DNA of 64,000 nt from assembly GCF_014495685.1 (NCBI RefSeq), contig NZ_JACTVI010000023.1:1-64000 (forward strand), read 5' to 3'. Below, one piece after another: positions 1 to 8,059 of the stretch. Numbering within the stretch: the stretch's first letter is position 1; every line of letters starts with the position of its first letter. This stretch comes from Streptomyces sp. TRM68367. Its GTDB lineage: Bacteria > Actinomycetota > Actinomycetes > Streptomycetales > Streptomycetaceae. The notes under the pieces were generated by a model. That model saw only the letters and a list, made by a program, of their open reading frames with translations, did no database searches and was not told the origin of the DNA. The translations under genes were made by a program, and so were the position numbers.

Positions 1-375
1 GACCCGGGCCATCCTGGGGTTCTCCTCGTTCACCTTGGCCAGGACCTCCATCTGGAGTTCGAGCTGGCGGCGGGCGGGGGCTCGGTGGGCGCCGTCATCG
101 CCCAGCCGGGCGGCCACGACCTCCCGGCGCTCGACCGCCCAGGCATCCAGCATGTCGCGCTTGCGGGGGAAGTGGTTGAAGACGGTCCGACGGGCAAGGT
201 CGGCACGTTCCGCGATCTGGTCGATGGTCGTCGCGACATAGCCCTGTTCGGCGAACAGCTCCAGGGCGGCACCCAGGATCGCGGAGCGGATCCTCTGCCG
301 CTGGCGCTCCCTGCGGCCAATCGGCTGCTCGGTCGGGCCTGCCGGGCTCTTGGCTGCCGCGGGTGAACGGGTCAC
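1..375 (-). CDS. TetR/AcrR family transcriptional regulator (3' end outside window)
   Basis: The first 125 codons of a TetR-type repressor are present; the gene runs off the left edge. The start is GTG at 375, preceded by a GAGGGA ribosome-binding site. Residues about 28-76 form the DNA-binding domain, with ALELFAEQGY followed by the helix-turn-helix TIDQIAERADLARRTVFNHF, the most conserved part of the family. The ligand-binding half begins around residue 80 and is mostly missing. The gene is divergent from a truncated ORF at 530, and the shared upstream region carries four TGCAT repeats that could be its operator. Its ligand cannot be inferred. Confidence 0.9.
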   Translation of the reverse strand, partial: MTRSPAAAKSPAGPTEQPIGRRERQRQRIRSAILGAALELFAEQGYVATTIDQIAERADLARRTVFNHFPRKRDMLDAWAVERREVVAARLGDDGAHRAPARRQLELQMEVLAKVNEENPRMARV

Positions 376-430
376 GTGGGTTCCCTCGCCTGGACGTCAC
401 GGTCGTGTACTCGATTCGCACTGGCTCACA

Positions 431-480
431 TTCTATAGATGCATTGATGGTGCATCGGTGCATTAAGGTGCATACTTAGA
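431..480. promoter_or_regulatory. TGCAT repeat cluster, candidate TetR operator and promoter region
   Basis: TGCAT occurs four times, starting at 440, 451, 459 and 469, just upstream of the tetR start. The first copy sits in the palindrome ATGCAT, and TATAGAT at 434-440 resembles a -10 box. Iterated half-sites in the divergent promoter of a TetR gene suggest self-repression. That is inference; no operator has been shown. Confidence 0.45.
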
Positions 481-529
481 CCTGTGGGGACCCGCTGTCC
501 CGCCGTCTCACCCTCTGGAGGGCCGCACC

Positions 530-748
530 ATGCCGTTCACCTTCGCCGTAGACCCCGCCGAACTCATCGAGGAGCGCGCGCCCCAGTGGCGGTTCGGGGG
601 TAACAGTGCTGGAGATCGAGGCCGGCACCGGCGCCGACCTTCCGCTGACCTCACCGACGTCGATGAGCTGCGTGGGCTCGCTGTGTGGGCCGACGGACAT
701 GCGATCAGCGGTCACTGTCTCACCTTGAGCCCAACGGTGTGCCGGTGA
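530..748 (+). pseudogene. Truncated 5' end of an unidentified gene (possible alpha/beta hydrolase)
   Basis: A good ribosome-binding site (CTGGAGGG) precedes ATG at 530. The protein starts plausibly with MPFTFAVDPAELIEERAPQW, reminiscent of the N-terminus of some alpha/beta hydrolases. From about 598 the reading frame becomes low-complexity and arginine-rich, and a sensible frame (LEIEAGTG) continues in another register. The ORF ends inside the 3' end of the opposite gntR gene. It is read as the surviving first 24 codons of a gene regulated with tetR and destroyed by deletion. The family assignment is weak. Confidence 0.35.
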
Positions 749-1427
749 AGTACTCGCGGACCATCGTGGCGTTCGACTCCAGCAGATGGTCACGGATCGC
801 GGTCTCCGCGCGGCTCGCGTCTCCCGCGGCGACGGCGTCGGAGACCGCTTCGTGAGCCGCCCGTTCGACGTCGGAACGGATGTGGTCCTCGATCCCGGGC
901 ACGAGATGGTGAAGGCGGCAGACCTCGTTGGTGAGCCGCTCGACGATGCTGACGGCCCGTCCGTTGCGGGAGGCCCGCACGCAGGCCAGGTGGAAGCCGG
1001 TGGCCGCCTCGACGCGGACGCTGAGGTCGGCGTCCTCGGCGAACTGCCGGGCCATGTGGTCGCGCAGCTCGACCACCAAGTCGGCGTTGACGTTGCGTGC
1101 GGCAGCGGCGAACAGCGGTGGCTCGAGCAGCAGACGCAGGTCCATGACCTCGCGGATGTCCTGGTAGCTCAGGCTGGTGACCATGTAGCCCTTGCGGGGC
1201 AGGACCGTGACCAGCCCTTCGACCGTCAGCAGTTGGAGCGCTTCGCGTACAGGTGTCTTCGAGACGCCGTACTGCTGCGCGAGCCCGGTCTCGATGACGA
1301 CCCCACCGGGAGGAAGCTCCGCTCGCAGGATCTGACGTCGCAGTTCGTCCCGGATCCGCTCGGTTTGGGACCGGCGATCCTGAGATATGTCAGTGGAGCG
1401 ATTTCTGCTGTCTGGGCCTTCACCCAT
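720..1427 (-). CDS. GntR family transcriptional regulator, FadR subfamily (FCD domain)
   Basis: A 235-residue regulator. Residues about 20-85 are a GntR winged helix, including the typical stretch GVSKTPVREALQLLTVEGLV. Residues 95-220 are an all-helical FCD domain with the expected histidine-containing helices (FHLACVRASRNGR, HLVPGIEDH, HEAVSDAV), which in relatives bind a metal and a carboxylate effector. It is transcribed away from the dehydratase/hydrolase/oxidase/FAH/cupin genes and is the obvious candidate regulator. FCD regulators usually sense an intermediate of the neighbouring sugar-acid, hydroxy-acid or aromatic pathway and derepress. Full length, no defect seen. Confidence 0.93.
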   Translation of the reverse strand: MGEGPDSRNRSTDISQDRRSQTERIRDELRRQILRAELPPGGVVIETGLAQQYGVSKTPVREALQLLTVEGLVTVLPRKGYMVTSLSYQDIREVMDLRLLLEPPLFAAAARNVNADLVVELRDHMARQFAEDADLSVRVEAATGFHLACVRASRNGRAVSIVERLTNEVCRLHHLVPGIEDHIRSDVERAAHEAVSDAVAAGDASRAETAIRDHLLESNATMVREYFTGTPLGSR

Positions 1428-1532
1428 GTGACCTCCCCCTTATCGCGCGTAGCGAGCAGATATCCATGCTAGAGGACGTGGACCGTGCCCCCGCTGGAAG
1501 CTCTGCGCTCCATCTGGTGGACACGAGTGAGA

Positions 1533-1552
1533 TCTTAGAAATATATTAGCGG
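1533..1552. promoter_or_regulatory. AT-rich candidate GntR operator/promoter upstream of the SDR remnant
   Basis: TCTTAGAAATATATTAGCGG contains the palindrome AATATATT in otherwise very GC-rich DNA, 18 bases before the ATG at 1570. A related sequence (14 of 20 positions identical) lies at 5238-5257. Two similar AT-rich sites in one cluster next to a GntR/FCD gene suggest its operators. This is inference from sequence only. Confidence 0.4.
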
Positions 1553-1569
1553 CATCGAAGGGAGGCATC

Positions 1570-1791
1570 ATGGTTGCCGGCTTCACCAACCGGCCCGTGG
1601 CCATCGTGACTGGGGCTGCCGGCGGCATCGGTGCGGCGGTTGCCGCGGCCCTCGACGAGCGCGGCTACCGGCTGGTGCTCCAAGGATTCGGCGATCAGGC
1701 CAAAGGAGCTGCGCTGGCCGCTGGTCTGACCTCTGAGATATCTGCGTCATATCATTGGAGTGAAGGCGGGCCATGTCGCAACGCGGAGTGA
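1570..1791 (+). pseudogene. Truncated short-chain dehydrogenase/reductase (N-terminal Rossmann fragment)
   Basis: A strong ribosome-binding site (GAAGGGAGG) precedes ATG at 1570. The product begins VAIVTGAAGGIGAAVAAALD, the glycine-rich NAD(P)-binding motif TGxxxGIG of classical SDR enzymes, followed by the second strand (YRLVLQG). Homology stops after about 50 residues; catalytic Ser/Tyr/Lys are absent. The frame then runs into the start of the dehydratase gene. An internal deletion has removed about 200 codons, so no active dehydrogenase is made. In this setting the intact enzyme may have oxidised a sugar lactone precursor or a keto-deoxy sugar acid. Confidence 0.7.
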
Positions 1792-3488
1792 GCCGCGGTG
1801 GGGGAGCGGCCTTCAGGGACCCGGGGCAGGACGGAATGCTCCATCGGGCGTTCCTGCGCGGGACGGGCCTCAGCGCTGAGGATGTCCGGCGCTCACCGGT
1901 GATCGGGATCGCCACGTCCGCGAGTGACCTGAACCCTTGCAACCTGGGCACCACAGCGCTCGTCGAGCGGATCAAGGAGGGTGTCCGGTCCGCGGGTGGT
2001 CTGCCGCTGGCCTTCCCGACCATCTCCGTTTCCGAGCCCTTCACCCGCCCCACCAGCCTCTACCTGCGCAATCTGCTCTCGATGGATGTAGAGGAGATGA
2101 TCACGGGCTCTCCCGTCGACGGAGTGGTGCTCGTAGGGGGATGCGACAAGACGGTTCCGGCGCAGATCATGGGAGCGCTGAGCGCGGGAAAGCCGGCCGC
2201 CGTGCTGACCGCGGGACCTCGGATGCCGACGTCCTTCGGCCGGCACGAGAACTTCACCATCGACGACATCTGGCCGGTGTGCGAGGCCCGCCGTGTCGGT
2301 GAGGTCAGCGACGAGGAGTGGGTGCAGCTCGAACGCTGTGCGATCGGCGGCGTGGGCACCTGCAACGTCATGGGGACCGCGATCACCATGGCGGCGGTCG
2401 CGGAAGTGCTCGGGTTCTCACTCCCGGGCTCGTCGCTGCCGCCGGCGACCAGCGACGTGCGGGAGGAACTGGCCTTCCGTACGGGGGAGGCGATCGTGGC
2501 CGCGACGCGAGCCGGCCAGGTCCCGGGTGAGCTGGTGTCGATGAAGTCGCTGGAGAACGCGTTCCGCGTCGTCAGCGCCCTGGGCGGGTCGACGAACGCC
2601 GTCATCCACCTGGAGGCGATAGCGGGCCGAGCGGGCCACGTACTCGGCATGCGCAGATTCTCGGAGTGGTCGGCGACGACGCCCCACGTCGCCGACGTGC
2701 GGCCGAGTGGCCAGTACTCGCTGGCCGCACTGGAGACCGCCGGCGGAGTACCCGCGGTGCTGAACCGCATTCGGGACCTGGTGCACCTCGACACGGTCAC
2801 GGTCACCGGCCGGACCTGGAAGGAGCACCTCGACAGCCGCGACTTCCCGTCCCACCCCGCGATCGCGGGCAGTGTTCCCCTGGCGCCCCGTGGCGGCCTC
2901 GTCGTCCTGCACGGCAACCTCGCCCCGTGTGGCGCTGTCCTGAAGGTCGCCGGTGTTCACGACGAGCGGCTGCAGCGGCATCGCGGGCGCGCGGTCGTCT
3001 TCGAGGGACTCGCCGACCTCAACGCGCGCATCGACGATCCCGATCTCCCGGCCGACGCCGACAGCGTGCTGGTGCTGCGCGGGATGGGGGTGATCGGGGC
3101 GCCCGGGATGCCCGAGGTCGGCCATATTCCGGTACCGGCCAAGCTGCGCAGGGCCGGTGTGCGCGACATGCTGCGCATCTCCGACGCGCGGATGAGCGGC
3201 ACCGCGACCGGCACGGTCGTCCTCCACGTCACGCCGGAGGCCGCAGTCGGCGGCCCGCTCGGACTGGTGCGCGAGGGAGACGAGATCGAGCTGGACGTGG
3301 CGGCGGGCACCATCCGGGTGGTGCTCAGCCCGGAGGAACTCGCCCGCCGGTGCAGTGCCACGCCCCCGCCCCAGCCTCCGCGTGGCTACGCGTGGTTGCA
3401 CCACCAGCACGCTCTCCAGGCCGACCAGGGGTGCGATTTCGACTTCCTGCGCCCCGACTTCCGGGCGCGGGCGGATGCCGCCGGATGA
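1773..3488 (+). CDS. IlvD/Edd family dehydratase (sugar-acid or dihydroxy-acid dehydratase)
   Basis: A 571-residue member of the iron-sulfur dehydratases that remove water from 2,3-dihydroxy acids. Three cysteines occupy the cluster-ligand positions: C56 (SDLNPCN), C124 (GGCDKT) and C197 (GTCNVMGTA), as in [2Fe-2S] L-arabinonate-type dehydratases. K126 matches the carbamylated magnesium ligand and S475 in SDARMSGT matches the catalytic serine. Position beside an SDR remnant and a fumarylacetoacetase-family gene favours a sugar acid (pentonate, fuconate or similar) over isoleucine/valine biosynthesis. ATG at 1773 follows GAAGG. It overlaps the SDR remnant by 19 bases. Confidence 0.9.
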   Translation: MSQRGVSRGGGAAFRDPGQDGMLHRAFLRGTGLSAEDVRRSPVIGIATSASDLNPCNLGTTALVERIKEGVRSAGGLPLAFPTISVSEPFTRPTSLYLRNLLSMDVEEMITGSPVDGVVLVGGCDKTVPAQIMGALSAGKPAAVLTAGPRMPTSFGRHENFTIDDIWPVCEARRVGEVSDEEWVQLERCAIGGVGTCNVMGTAITMAAVAEVLGFSLPGSSLPPATSDVREELAFRTGEAIVAATRAGQVPGELVSMKSLENAFRVVSALGGSTNAVIHLEAIAGRAGHVLGMRRFSEWSATTPHVADVRPSGQYSLAALETAGGVPAVLNRIRDLVHLDTVTVTGRTWKEHLDSRDFPSHPAIAGSVPLAPRGGLVVLHGNLAPCGAVLKVAGVHDERLQRHRGRAVVFEGLADLNARIDDPDLPADADSVLVLRGMGVIGAPGMPEVGHIPVPAKLRRAGVRDMLRISDARMSGTATGTVVLHVTPEAAVGGPLGLVREGDEIELDVAAGTIRVVLSPEELARRCSATPPPQPPRGYAWLHHQHALQADQGCDFDFLRPDFRARADAAG

Positions 3489-3567
3489 GGAGACGCTGAT
3501 GCGTCCCGTCGCCGGTTCCGTGCGAACCGACCAAGACTTTGCGCTGGCTTAGAAGGAGTGAAGCGAC

Positions 3568-5082
3568 ATGCAGATACAACGGGATGTCATGGTGGAGACC
3601 CGCGAGGGGTCGCTGATCGCCGTGAACGTCTTCCGGCCCGACGGCGACGCGCCGGTGCCGGTGATCGCCTCGATGAGCCCGTACGGGAAGGACGTGCACT
3701 GGCCGGAGCGCTACCCGCTCTACGAGGTCGCCGACCAAGGTGACCACGCCGTGTGGGAGACGCCCAGTCCCGAGTGGTGGACAGCGCGCGGATACGCGGT
3801 GGTCCGCGCTGATACCAGGGGTACCGGGAAGTCGCCCGGGCGGCTCGACCTCAACAGCCCCAAGGAGATCGAGGACTTCTACGATGTGATCGAGTGGTGC
3901 GGGACCCAGCCGTGGTCGACGGGGAAGGTCGCGTCGAGCGGCATCTCGTGGTATGCGGTGATGAGCTGGCGTGTCGCAGCGCTGCAGCCGCCGCACCTCG
4001 CCGCGGTGGTGGCGTGGGAGGGGCTCACCGACTGGTACCGCGAATCCGGCAGGCAGGGCGGTATCTACGCCAACGGAGGCATGGAGGGCTGGTGGCAGGG
4101 CCAGATCGAGCCCCAGCGGAACTCCGAGGACTTCTCCAGCCTGCCCGACGAGCTGGGGTCGCGTGAGCTCCTCGACGACTGGTACCGCGAACGGACCGTC
4201 GATCTTTCACGGGTGACGGTGCCGGTGCTGTCGGCCGGCAACTGGGGTTCCATCCACCTCCACCTGCGCGGCAACATCGAAGGGTGGCTCGGCGCGGCGT
4301 CGGACCACAAGTGGCTGGTCGTCCACGTCGGGTCCCACATCGACCCCTACTACTCGGACTGGGGCAAAGAGCTGCAGTTGCGCTTCCTGGACCGCTTCCT
4401 GAAGGGCGACGAGGCGGCGATGGACGGTGTCCCGCCCGTGCGGCTGGCGATCCGCCGCGGACACGAGGCCGAGTGGCGTGACGAGCAGGAGTGGCCTCTG
4501 GCCCGGACCCAGTGGCGCCAGCTCTACCTCCACAAGGAGACGCTGGACTGGGAGGCACCGACGGAGGGGACACTGCCGTATCCGGCCACCTTCGACTTCG
4601 TGGCGACCGAGCGCCTGGAGCTGACCGGTCCGGTCGCGCTCCGGCTCTGGGTCTCGCACGTGGCGGACGACCTCGACGCCTTCGTCCGGCTGGAACAGTA
4701 CGACGTGAACGGTGAACGCATCCCCGCGCTCGGGCCGCACGGCAAGTCGACACCGGTGCCGATGGCGATCGGCTGGCTGCGCGCGTCCCACCGCAAGCTC
4801 GATCCTGAGCGCAGCCTTCCCTACCGCCCCTGGCACACCCACGACGAACTCCAGCCCCTTGAGCCGGGGGTGCCGGCGCTGCTGGAGGTCGAGTTCTGGC
4901 CGACGTCGCTCACCCTCGAGCCGGGGCAGCGGCTGCAGCTGCAGCTCCTCACGAACGACGACGACCTCCACCCGAGGCTCGCCCACAACGACCCGGCCGA
5001 CCGGAAGAGCGCGGAGGGTGCGACCGTCCACTCCGGCGGCGAGCACGCCTCGCACCTGCTCGTGCCGGTGATCCCGGGCTGA
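3568..5082 (+). CDS. CocE/NonD family hydrolase (X-Pro dipeptidyl-peptidase S15 fold)
   Basis: A 504-residue alpha/beta hydrolase of the CocE/PepX_C group, without a signal peptide and so cytoplasmic. The nucleophile elbow is GISWY with S127; H257 (GSHIDPYY) is the likely catalytic histidine. The usual acid position in VPVLSxGxWxD reads AGNWG, so N225 stands where cocaine esterase has aspartate; many NonD relatives share this. Residues about 320-500 form the C-terminal jelly roll. Family members cleave esters and amides. In this operon it may open an ester or lactone-like substrate before dehydration. The start has an AAGGAG site about 9 bases upstream. Confidence 0.88.
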   Translation: MQIQRDVMVETREGSLIAVNVFRPDGDAPVPVIASMSPYGKDVHWPERYPLYEVADQGDHAVWETPSPEWWTARGYAVVRADTRGTGKSPGRLDLNSPKEIEDFYDVIEWCGTQPWSTGKVASSGISWYAVMSWRVAALQPPHLAAVVAWEGLTDWYRESGRQGGIYANGGMEGWWQGQIEPQRNSEDFSSLPDELGSRELLDDWYRERTVDLSRVTVPVLSAGNWGSIHLHLRGNIEGWLGAASDHKWLVVHVGSHIDPYYSDWGKELQLRFLDRFLKGDEAAMDGVPPVRLAIRRGHEAEWRDEQEWPLARTQWRQLYLHKETLDWEAPTEGTLPYPATFDFVATERLELTGPVALRLWVSHVADDLDAFVRLEQYDVNGERIPALGPHGKSTPVPMAIGWLRASHRKLDPERSLPYRPWHTHDELQPLEPGVPALLEVEFWPTSLTLEPGQRLQLQLLTNDDDLHPRLAHNDPADRKSAEGATVHSGGEHASHLLVPVIPG

Positions 5083-5383
5083 CGGGCAAACCGGCCGTAG
5101 GGGCGTTCCGGACCTGACTGAGCCAGGCCGTGATCACGGTGCAACGCGGGGACCGTCGTATTCGTCGGTTCGCCCCTCGCCGCACATCCCGCCCCTTGCC
5201 GGCGAGCCGAACACAACGGCCGGTAACGTGGGCGGGATTCTAGACATATATCACTGGTGCCCGCACATTATCGGGTCAGCCGCAGCACCCCGCTCGCCGG
5301 ACCACTACGTATCTGCCGGCCTCGACGGAAGGGTCAACGCAGTGAGGAGTCGCACTCCACTCTTCGGCAGGCAGCGACCGACC
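5083..5383. other. Non-coding gap after the CocE gene
   Basis: About 300 bases between the CocE hydrolase stop and the transporter remnants. Apart from the AT-rich candidate operator at 5238-5257 I see no gene, RNA or convincing terminator. It may be the leftover promoter of a transporter operon that has been deleted. Confidence 0.5.
5238..5257. promoter_or_regulatory. Second AT-rich candidate GntR operator
   Basis: TTCTAGACATATATCACTGG shares 14 of 20 positions with the site at 1533-1552, including the ATATAT core and the flanking TAGA and terminal GG. It precedes the collapsed ABC transporter and the hydroxy-acid oxidase, so a single regulator could control both halves of the cluster. Confidence 0.4.
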
Positions 5384-5790
5384 ATGCAGACGTCGTCGTC
5401 CGCCGGGGCTGTGCTGTCCGCGGTCGGCGGCACGTCCGAGCGGCTCGTCCTGTCCAGGGTGAGTAAGCGGTTTGGCGGGGTCACCGTCGCCGCGTCGGCC
5501 ATGGCCCGGGCGCTCTACGTGAAGCAGAGCGGATTCGGGCTGCGTCTGGCGGCCATCCGCGCCGCCGAGCACGCCGCGGCCGGACTGGGCGCCGCGGTCC
5601 ACCACTCCCGGCTGGCCGCACGCGTCGTCAGCGGCGTGCTCACCGGCCTCGCCGGGGCTCTGATCGCCTTCCGGTTCGAGTATCTCGCCGTCCAGCTTGG
5701 CCAGCGTCAGCTGGAGTCTCGACGCGGTCCTCATGTCCATCGTGGGCGGCGCGGGAACCCTTCTGATGGACATGCCGGACATACGTCAAC
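5384..5790 (+). pseudogene. Collapsed branched-chain amino-acid type ABC transporter (LivG start fused to LivM fragments)
   Basis: Three scraps of a Liv-type importer are joined. From ATG at 5384 the frame encodes LVLSRVSKRFGGVTVAA, the N-terminus of a LivG ATPase. It then jumps without a P-loop into a LivM-like permease stretch (FGLRLAAIRAAEHAAAGLG, then VLTGLAGALIAFRFEY). The permease resumes in another frame near 5705 as SLDAVLMSIVGGAGTLL, the conserved end of LivM. At least one large deletion and one frameshift are required, so uptake by this system is lost. The cluster once had a dedicated importer. Confidence 0.7.
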
Positions 5791-5804
5791 AGCAGGAGGT
5801 TCGA

Positions 5805-7031
5805 GTGGTCGTCCGCATGTCGGCCGGTGTCTCCAGACACTTGCCCAGGCTCCGTGAGATCCGGCCATTGCTGAGGCTGCGGATGCCCCGCGTCAGCCGC
5901 CGGAGCCGACTGGAGCGAGCCGCGACCATCGAGGATCTCCGGGCACTGGCCAGGACGAGGACCCCGCGTGCGGTGTTCGACTACGTGGACGGCGCCGCCG
6001 AGTCCGAGGTGAGCGCCGCCCGTGCGCTCGAGTCCTTCGCCAGGGTGGAGTTCCTCCCCCGGGTGCTGCGTGGCCTGGAGACGCCCGATCTGTCGACCAG
6101 CCTGCTCGGCTCGGGCTCCTCCCTGCCGGTGATCCTGGCCCCCGCCGGTTTCACCCGCATGATGCACCACGACGGCGAGCTCGCAGCGGCTGCCGCCGCT
6201 GCCGAAGCGGGCATCCCCTACGTGCTCTCGACCCTGGGCACCATGCCCCCGGAGCGCATCGCCGTGCCGGCGTCCGACCGGTGGTTCCAGGTCTACCTCT
6301 GGAAGGACCGTGCGGTGACGCGCGCGTTGGTCGACCGCGCGGCCAAGAACGGATTCCGGGCGCTCGTCCTCACCGTCGACACCCCGGTCGCCGGAGCCCG
6401 GCTCCGCGATGCCCGCAACGGCTTCAGCATTCCGCCCGCGCTCACGGCCCGGACCCTGCTCGACCTGGCGCGCCACCCGGCATGGTGGTGGAACGTCCTG
6501 ACGACCGAGCCCCTCACGTTCGCCTCGCTGACCAGCACGGAAGGTGAACCGGCGGCCATGGTGAACCGGATCTTCAACCCCGGTGCAAGGCTCGAGGACC
6601 TGGAGTGGCTGCGCCGGATCTGGGACGGCCCGCTGGTCGTCAAGGGAGTGCTGAGCGCTCAGGAGGCGAGCCGCGTGGTGTCGGCCGGAGCCGACGCGGT
6701 GATCGTGTCGAACCACGGCGGCAGGCAGTTGGACCGTGCCGCCACGCCGCTGGAGGCCCTCGGCGAAGTCGTTCAGGCCGTCGGGTCCCAGGCGGAGGTG
6801 TACATGGACGGCGGTGTCCGATCCGGCGCCGATGTCGCCGCGGCGGTCGGCCTCGGGGCCCGCGCCTGCCTGATCGGCAGGTCCTACCTCTTTGGGCTGA
6901 TGGCAGGCGGCAGGCCCGGAGTGCAGCGCGCGCTCGACATTCTCAGGACCGAACTCTCCAGAACCATGTCACTCGCCGGTGCCGGACGCCTGGACGAGCT
7001 CGCTGAGGGCGTCGGCAGGCTGCGCCGGTGA
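5805..7031 (+). CDS. FMN-dependent alpha-hydroxy-acid oxidase/dehydrogenase (lactate/glycolate/mandelate family)
   Basis: A 408-residue TIM-barrel flavoenzyme that oxidises an L-2-hydroxy acid to the 2-oxo acid. Recognisable motifs are FDYVDGAAESE near the N-terminus, PAGFTRMMHHDGE, the catalytic-histidine motif SNHGGRQLD and the FMN-phosphate motif DGGVRSGADV. GTG at 5805 was chosen because AGGAGGT lies 4 bases before it; the frame is open further upstream only through the LivM remnant. Downstream, the FAH gene follows after 27 bases, so the two are probably co-transcribed. L-lactate is an attractive substrate if the FAH enzyme releases it, but that is inference. Confidence 0.9.
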   Translation: MVVRMSAGVSRHLPRLREIRPLLRLRMPRVSRRSRLERAATIEDLRALARTRTPRAVFDYVDGAAESEVSAARALESFARVEFLPRVLRGLETPDLSTSLLGSGSSLPVILAPAGFTRMMHHDGELAAAAAAAEAGIPYVLSTLGTMPPERIAVPASDRWFQVYLWKDRAVTRALVDRAAKNGFRALVLTVDTPVAGARLRDARNGFSIPPALTARTLLDLARHPAWWWNVLTTEPLTFASLTSTEGEPAAMVNRIFNPGARLEDLEWLRRIWDGPLVVKGVLSAQEASRVVSAGADAVIVSNHGGRQLDRAATPLEALGEVVQAVGSQAEVYMDGGVRSGADVAAAVGLGARACLIGRSYLFGLMAGGRPGVQRALDILRTELSRTMSLAGAGRLDELAEGVGRLRR

Positions 7032-7058
7032 CCGTACCCAGAGCGGAGCCCTTCGACC

Positions 7059-8027
7059 ATGCAATTCGTTACGTACAGAAGCCGTGAGGGCGAACGAGTC
7101 GGCGTACTCAAGGACGGTGTCGTCCACGGCCTCGACGAGGGAGTGCGGCTGATCGACCTGCTGGGTGATGACGGCACGCGCCTTCACTCGGCCGGTGAAT
7201 CCGCCCTGCGGGACCCGCGCGAGGTCCTGCAACTGGACGCCGTGTCACTCGCACCACCGATTCCGCAACCGCCCGCTGTGCGGGACTTCATCACCTTCGA
7301 ACAGCATGTGTCGGGGACGGCCGCCATCGCCGTCGAGAACGCGACCGTTCCCGCGCTGTGGTACGAGATCCCCACCTTCTACTTCTCGAACCCGCACTCA
7401 ATCATCGGGGCGAGGGACGACGTTCCGCTGCCCCCCGGATGCGAACGCTTCGACTTCGAACTCGAAGTGGCCGCTGTCATCGGCCGTGAAGGCCGGAATC
7501 TGTCACCGGACGCTGCCGCCGATCACATCGTGGGCTACCTGGTGATGAACGACTGGTCCGCTCGTGACCTGCAGTGGCGCGAGATGCGGCTCCACCTGGG
7601 ACCGGCGAAGGGGAAGGACACGGCGACGACCCTGGGACCCGCACTCGTGACGGCAGACGAACTGGAGAGCCGGCGCAGCGGCACCTCCTTCGACCTGACG
7701 ATGTCCGCCGCGGTGAACGGAAACGTCGTCGGTACCGACGTCCTGTCTCACATGTACCGGTCATTCGAGGAACTGGTGGCGTACGCCAGCCGCGGAACCA
7801 GGGTTCTTCCCGGGGACATCATCGGCTCGGGCACCTGCGGTAGTGGCTGCCTGGCAGAACTGTGGGGGCGCAACGGGATCGACAGCATCCCGCCCCTTCA
7901 GGCCGGAGACGAGGTCACACTCTCCGTCGAGCTCCTGGGCGAGCTGAACAACCGCGTGACAACCGGCGATCCACTCCAACCCCTGCGGGCCCGGCGGCAC
8001 GTTTCGGACGCGTGCCCGGAGACCTGA
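7059..8027 (+). CDS. Fumarylacetoacetate hydrolase family protein
   Basis: A 322-residue FAH-fold protein. The divalent-metal site is visible as FDFELEVAAVIG (two glutamates) and NDWSARDLQ (aspartate). The family hydrolyses or decarboxylates diketo acids: fumarylacetoacetate, acylpyruvates, or 2,4-diketo-3-deoxy sugar acids. The neighbouring IlvD/Edd dehydratase and hydroxy-acid oxidase suit the last group. ATG at 7059 is used; homologous N-termini with the MQFVTYRS pattern are typical of the DUF2437-type N-domain. Spacing to the next gene is 32 bases, consistent with one operon. Confidence 0.9.
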   Translation: MQFVTYRSREGERVGVLKDGVVHGLDEGVRLIDLLGDDGTRLHSAGESALRDPREVLQLDAVSLAPPIPQPPAVRDFITFEQHVSGTAAIAVENATVPALWYEIPTFYFSNPHSIIGARDDVPLPPGCERFDFELEVAAVIGREGRNLSPDAAADHIVGYLVMNDWSARDLQWREMRLHLGPAKGKDTATTLGPALVTADELESRRSGTSFDLTMSAAVNGNVVGTDVLSHMYRSFEELVAYASRGTRVLPGDIIGSGTCGSGCLAELWGRNGIDSIPPLQAGDEVTLSVELLGELNNRVTTGDPLQPLRARRHVSDACPET

Positions 8028-8059
8028 CGAGGTACCACCCACCCAGAGGAGCGAGAGTC

